From contig NZ_FOLS01000008.1 in NCBI RefSeq assembly GCF_900112375.1, positions 1-64,000 of the forward strand: a DNA stretch of 64,000 nucleotides, in the 5' to 3' direction. Both the position numbers and the translations under genes were made by a program. This document shows, one piece after another, positions 60,401 through 64,000 of the stretch (positions are counted from its first letter, which is position 1; the number at the start of each line of letters is the position of its first letter). This DNA is from Pseudomonas citronellolis. GTDB lineage: Bacteria; Pseudomonadota; Gammaproteobacteria; Pseudomonadales; Pseudomonadaceae. Below the pieces are notes generated by a model. The model was not told the origin of the DNA. It did no database searches and saw only the letters and a list, made by a program, of their open reading frames with translations.

Positions 60401-60442
60401 AATATCGACCTGCAGATGTCCACTGGCATTTGCAAGTCACTG

Positions 60443-60468
60443 AAAAAAGGGCCGAAAGGCCCTTTTTT
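60443..60468 (+). terminator. Rho-independent terminator after tRNA-Gly
   Basis: AAAAAAGGGCC, GAAA tetraloop, GGCCCTTTTTT: a GC-rich stem followed by six T residues. It would end the tRNA transcript. The remaining gap, 60469-60724, shows no gene. Confidence 0.93.
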
Positions 60469-60724
60469 CGTTCCGCCGTAAAAACCTTCCCTGCACCTCC
60501 TTCCTGAGTCTTCATCCTGCCGTCGGGCTAACGGGTGAAGCCCCTTTTTGCCGTTGCGCCGGTCTTCTCGAGACCTGTCGTGGCGGGACCTCCAGAGCGT
60601 CTTGAATGCCATGCCCCGCCGGTTTGCGGGTCGGCCCCCCCGCCGACTACCTGCGCTGGGGGGACGTTCAGGTTTCGTCGGAGCGCCATGCTCGGTTCAC
60701 ACAAGAACAACGACAGGTGCTCCA

Positions 60725-61846
60725 ATGCGAAGCCCACAGACCGCTCCCGATGCCTGTGCATCGGCCGTTGCCTCTACGCCCGCCCGCGCAGGTATCCATC
60801 ATGCCGCTCCATGTCCCAGGAGCGTCCCCAGGTCGGCAGCCCATGTCTCGGCGCAAGGCTCCGCCCAGACGGGGTTGCTGCCCTGGCTGGCCCGCCTGTC
60901 CCCGTGGCTGCTGATCGCCGGCATCGGTTATGCGGCCGTGTTCGTCAAACCCCATGTCACTGGCGCTGCGTTGTCCCAGCCGGTCGTCGAGCGGCGCGAC
61001 ATGTTCTTCGGCGCCGCGGGGGATTCCGCTTCGCTCTGGGTGGTCGGCCAGGCCGGGGCCGTGCTGCATGGGCAGGCGGGAGCCAACCGCTGGAGCCGCG
61101 AAGCCTTCCCCGCGCGGACCAACCTGCAGGCGGTGGCGGTTTCGCCCGATGGGGTGGTGGTGGCCGCGGGCAATGGCGGGGAGCTCTGGGTGAAAGCCCC
61201 GGGGGGCGACTGGCGCAAGGTGAGCCTGCCGGTGGCGGAGGTGGGGAACAAGCTGCTCGACGTGCAGTTCATCGCCGGCCGTTTCTGGGTGGTGGGGGAG
61301 ATGGGCGCGCTGTTTCGCTCCAGCCCGGAGGGTTCTTCCTGGGAGCGCCTTGGGCAGGAGCAGGACGTGGCCTTCAACGCCATCCGGCCTGGCGCGGAAG
61401 GCGACCTCTGGATCGCCGCCGAGTTTGGCCGCCTGCTGCGCAGCCGCGATGGCGGGATGACCTGGAGCACCGTCGAACTCGGCAGCGAGAGCCTTCGCTC
61501 CGTGGCCTTCAACGGCCGCACCGGAGTGGCCGTGGGCAACACCGGGCATGTCTACGTCAGCCCCGATGGCGGTGATAGCTGGAACGCCATCGAACCTTTC
61601 ACCCATGAGCATCTGCATGACGTGGCGGTGACGGACGGACTCTGGAGCGTGGTGGGCGAGCATGGGTTGTTCTTCCAGAGCCGCAATCCCGCCGCGCTCT
61701 GGCAGGACGCCGCGCCGGCGGGCCTGGGCAAGGGCTATTTCACCCGCGTGCTGCCGGTCGCCGGCGGCAACCTGCTGGTCGGTCGGCAGCTCGCCATGGT
61801 CGATGCCGGGCGCCTGGCCGCGGTGCCGTCGGGGGAGCAGCCATGA
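60725..61846 (+). CDS. Ycf48-like beta-propeller protein, membrane-anchored
   Basis: A 373-residue protein. An N-terminal stretch rich in Ala/Pro (1-50) precedes one hydrophobic helix (LARLSPWLLIAGIGYAAVFV), after which the chain is periplasmic. The rest is built from repeated propeller blades such as LWVVGQAGAVLHG, VWVVGEMGALFRSS, LWIAAEFGRLLRSRDGGMTWS and AVGNTGHVYVSPDGGDSWN, the Ycf48/BNR pattern. The ATG at 60725 follows AGGTG. Its stop overlaps the start of an RND/MMPL transporter gene (ATGA), and such pairs occur in lipid or hydrophobe export clusters; here it probably works as a partner of that transporter. Confidence 0.85.
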   Translation: MRSPQTAPDACASAVASTPARAGIHHAAPCPRSVPRSAAHVSAQGSAQTGLLPWLARLSPWLLIAGIGYAAVFVKPHVTGAALSQPVVERRDMFFGAAGDSASLWVVGQAGAVLHGQAGANRWSREAFPARTNLQAVAVSPDGVVVAAGNGGELWVKAPGGDWRKVSLPVAEVGNKLLDVQFIAGRFWVVGEMGALFRSSPEGSSWERLGQEQDVAFNAIRPGAEGDLWIAAEFGRLLRSRDGGMTWSTVELGSESLRSVAFNGRTGVAVGNTGHVYVSPDGGDSWNAIEPFTHEHLHDVAVTDGLWSVVGEHGLFFQSRNPAALWQDAAPAGLGKGYFTRVLPVAGGNLLVGRQLAMVDAGRLAAVPSGEQP

Positions 61847-64000
61847 GCCAGCTGAAGAACTTTGCATCTCGCCTGGCGGAGTGGTCGATCGCACATCGCC
61901 GGCCGGTGAGCCTGATAGTCGCGCTGATCACCCTGTTCTTCGCCCTGTGCCTGACGCGCCTGGACATCCAGACGCGTTTCGCCGACATGGTGCCCCATGA
62001 CCATCCCTACGTGCGGGTGCACCAGGCCTACAAGGACAGCTTCGCCGCGGGCAACCGCGTGACCATCCTGGTTGAGGCCCGCCAGGGGGACATCCTGCGC
62101 GGCGACATCCTCGCCGAGGTCCAGCGCATCACCCTGGCGCTGCGCAAGGTCGAGGGCGTCAATCCCCAGCAGATCGTCTCCATCGCCTCGCGCAAGCTGA
62201 AGCGGGTGGAGGCCTCCAGCGAGGGCATCGAGACGCAGCCGCTGATGGGCGAGCAGGTCCCGCGCAGCGAGGCCGAGCTGCGCACCCTGCGCCAGGCGAT
62301 CCTCAACAATTCGATGGTCTACGGCCTGTTCGTCGATCGCGACTTCGGCTCGACGCTGATCCAGGTGGACTTCTATGACCACCTGGTGAACTACAAGGCG
62401 ATCTTCCCGCAGATCCAGGCGATCCTCGATGCCTCGCCGATCAAGGACCAGGTCAGCCTGCACCTGGTGGGGGAGCCGATCCTCTATGGCTGGGTCGCCC
62501 ATTACCTCCCGGAAACCCTCGGCCTGTCGCTCCTCTCGCTCGGGGCGATGCTGGTGCTGCTGTTCGTCTTCAGCCGTACCTGGCGGGGGACGCTGCTGCC
62601 GCTGATCGCGGGGACCATCTCGGGTACCTGGGCCCTGGGCATCAGCGCTTTGCTGGGCTACAACTGGGACCCGCTGGTGGTCGTGGTGGCCTTCATCATC
62701 ACGGCCCGGGCCTTCTCCCATTCGGTGCAGCTGATCACCCGTTTCGACGACCTCGCCGTCGATGGCCAGGTGACCCCGCGGCGCGCCGCCGAGCAGGCCA
62801 TGGCCGAGCTGTTCCGCCCCAGCATGCTCGGGCTCTACGCCGATGCCGGCGCCATCCTCTGCGTGATGCTGACGCCGATCCCCCTGCTGCACAAGGTGGC
62901 GATCATCGGCGCCGTGTGGGTCATGAGCATCGCCGTGTCGGCGGTGGTGATGACGCCGATCCTGTTGTCCTGGATCCGGCGCCCGCAAGGCTTCGTGCAC
63001 CCGCTGAACCTCGATTTCATCCTGCGCGCCGTGCTGCGGGCTGCCTCGCTGCTGGTTTCGACCAGGGCCCGCTACTGGGTGGCGCCGGTGTGCCTGCTGC
63101 TGCTCTGCGGGCTGCTGTTCGAGGCCTCGCGCATCCAGGTCGGCGATGCCAGCGACGGCTCGCCGATCCTCTGGCAGGACGCGCCGTTCAATCGCGACAG
63201 CGCCCTGGTCAATCGCCTCTACCCGGGCTCCGAGCAGATGTTCGTGGTCATCGAGGGACATGGGCCGGACGCCCTGAAGGCGCCCGAGGTGCTGGACTGG
63301 GCGCAGCGCTTCTCCCGCTACATGGAGCGCCAGCCCGAAATAGGCGGAAGCGTCTCGCTGGCCGACCTGGTGGTGGACATCCGCCGCAATCTCTACGAGG
63401 GCAACCCGCGTTACCGCGAGCTGGGCGCTTCGCAGACCGAGAACGGCGAGCTGATCAACTTCTACCTGCAGGGTGCCGCGCCGGAGGACATGGCGCAGTA
63501 CGCGGACCGCCAGTTCCGCAATGGCGCCATCACGCTGTTCTTCCGTGACCACAAGGGCGAAACCCTGCGCAATGCCATCCACTATGCCCAGGCATTCATC
63601 GCCGGGAATCCGCTGAAGCAGGCCGACGTCAAGCTGGCCGGCGGCAGCCTGGGGGTGATCGCCGCGGTCAACGAGGTGCTGCTCAGGGACCAGATCGAGG
63701 CCATCGCCCTGGCCTTCCTGGTGGTCGTGGTCTGCTGCCTGGTGGTCTACCGCTCTTCCGTCAGCGGCATCTTCTTCATCATCCCGGTGCTGGTCTCCAA
63801 CGTCGTCACCTTCGCCTTCATGTCCTGGCAGGGCATCGGCATGAGCATCAGCACGCTGCCGGTGGTCGCGCTGGGCATCGGGCTGGGCGTCGATTACGCC
63901 TTCTACATCGTCGACTCGATCAAGGAGTTCCTGGAGAAGCGCCCCGATGCGACGCCGCTGGAGGCCGTGCTGCAGTCCATCGGCTCGGCCGGTAGAGGCG
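61843..64000 (+). CDS. RND superfamily transporter (MMPL type), cut by window end
   Basis: About 719 residues are visible and the gene runs past the window. It opens with a membrane helix (RPVSLIVALITLFFALCL), then a large periplasmic loop (TRFADMVPHDHPYV...), and a helix bundle (TLGLSLLSLGAMLVLLFVF ... VAFIITARAFSHSVQLITRF). A second set begins at YWVAPVCLLLLCGLLF, with VVALGIGLGVDYAFYIVDSIKEF near the end; the GxxxDY segment is the proton-relay helix of MMPL/RND proteins. HAE1-type drug pumps are longer and need a fusion protein; this MMPL type often moves lipids or sterol-like molecules. It is translationally coupled to the propeller gene. Confidence 0.88.
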   Translation, partial: MSQLKNFASRLAEWSIAHRRPVSLIVALITLFFALCLTRLDIQTRFADMVPHDHPYVRVHQAYKDSFAAGNRVTILVEARQGDILRGDILAEVQRITLALRKVEGVNPQQIVSIASRKLKRVEASSEGIETQPLMGEQVPRSEAELRTLRQAILNNSMVYGLFVDRDFGSTLIQVDFYDHLVNYKAIFPQIQAILDASPIKDQVSLHLVGEPILYGWVAHYLPETLGLSLLSLGAMLVLLFVFSRTWRGTLLPLIAGTISGTWALGISALLGYNWDPLVVVVAFIITARAFSHSVQLITRFDDLAVDGQVTPRRAAEQAMAELFRPSMLGLYADAGAILCVMLTPIPLLHKVAIIGAVWVMSIAVSAVVMTPILLSWIRRPQGFVHPLNLDFILRAVLRAASLLVSTRARYWVAPVCLLLLCGLLFEASRIQVGDASDGSPILWQDAPFNRDSALVNRLYPGSEQMFVVIEGHGPDALKAPEVLDWAQRFSRYMERQPEIGGSVSLADLVVDIRRNLYEGNPRYRELGASQTENGELINFYLQGAAPEDMAQYADRQFRNGAITLFFRDHKGETLRNAIHYAQAFIAGNPLKQADVKLAGGSLGVIAAVNEVLLRDQIEAIALAFLVVVVCCLVVYRSSVSGIFFIIPVLVSNVVTFAFMSWQGIGMSISTLPVVALGIGLGVDYAFYIVDSIKEFLEKRPDATPLEAVLQSIGSAGRG

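Overview
The window is a stretch of high-GC Pseudomonas chromosome, most like the P. aeruginosa / P. nitroreducens / P. citronellolis side of the genus. The grounds are the gacA-uvrC-pgsA-tRNA-Gly block, a class III ribonucleotide reductase behind an Anr box and tandem NrdR boxes, the fdsGBAD formate dehydrogenase, and many copies of the GTAGGAGCGAGC-type REP repeat. All calls come from reading the sequence; no database search was run.

Layout. 0.2-3.2 kb (minus): anaerobic ribonucleotide reductase, in which the glycyl-radical tail is a separate 52-residue gene between nrdD and nrdG. 4.0-9.5 kb: an OsmC-YcaO fusion, a periplasmic binding protein, an SDR oxidoreductase, a methyltransferase and a GFA-family protein. 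9.6-14.7 kb (minus): NAD-dependent molybdenum formate dehydrogenase fdsGBAD, every junction overlapping. 15.3-17.6 kb (plus): a DszC/SfnB-type flavin monooxygenase and an SfnR-like sigma-54 activator. 18.4-37.2 kb (minus): a 14-gene run of tightly spaced genes holding a TonB-dependent receptor, a complete peptide-type ABC importer, two LLM monooxygenases, two DszC/SfnB-type monooxygenases, two aldo/keto reductases, an MFS exporter, an ABC exporter and a GNAT acetyltransferase. 37.8-43.0 kb (minus): a second peptide-type ABC importer. 43.4-45.5 kb (plus): a second TonB receptor related to the first. 45.5-49.5 kb: TetR regulator, thiolase, AraC regulator, CAP-domain protein. 50-56.7 kb (minus): NUDIX hydrolase, then a GntR-headed operon of amino-acid ABC genes, a polyamine-type binding protein and a gamma-glutamyltransferase. 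57.2-64 kb (plus): gacA, uvrC, pgsA, tRNA-Gly, a Ycf48-like propeller protein and an RND/MMPL transporter cut by the window end.

The central system is the 15-45 kb region. I read it as a sigma-54-controlled scavenging regulon, most likely for an organosulfur compound, with two receptor-plus-importer routes feeding a set of reduced-flavin monooxygenases. Four -24/-12 promoters with exact GG-N10-GC spacing precede its four transcription units. An inverted repeat CAACAG-N11-NTGTTN lies 66-79 bp upstream of three of them and is shared with the fourth, which diverges from one of the three. The obvious candidate to bind it is the SfnR-like activator encoded at 16.5 kb. Both mature receptors contain about one Met and no Cys in roughly 680 residues, the composition expected of proteins made under sulfur starvation. 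The substrate cannot be read from the sequence, and no flavin reductase for the monooxygenases lies in the window.

Intergenic regions carry REP-type repeats, including a roughly 300-bp composite element present in several copies. No insertion sequence, integrase, phage gene or CRISPR array was seen.
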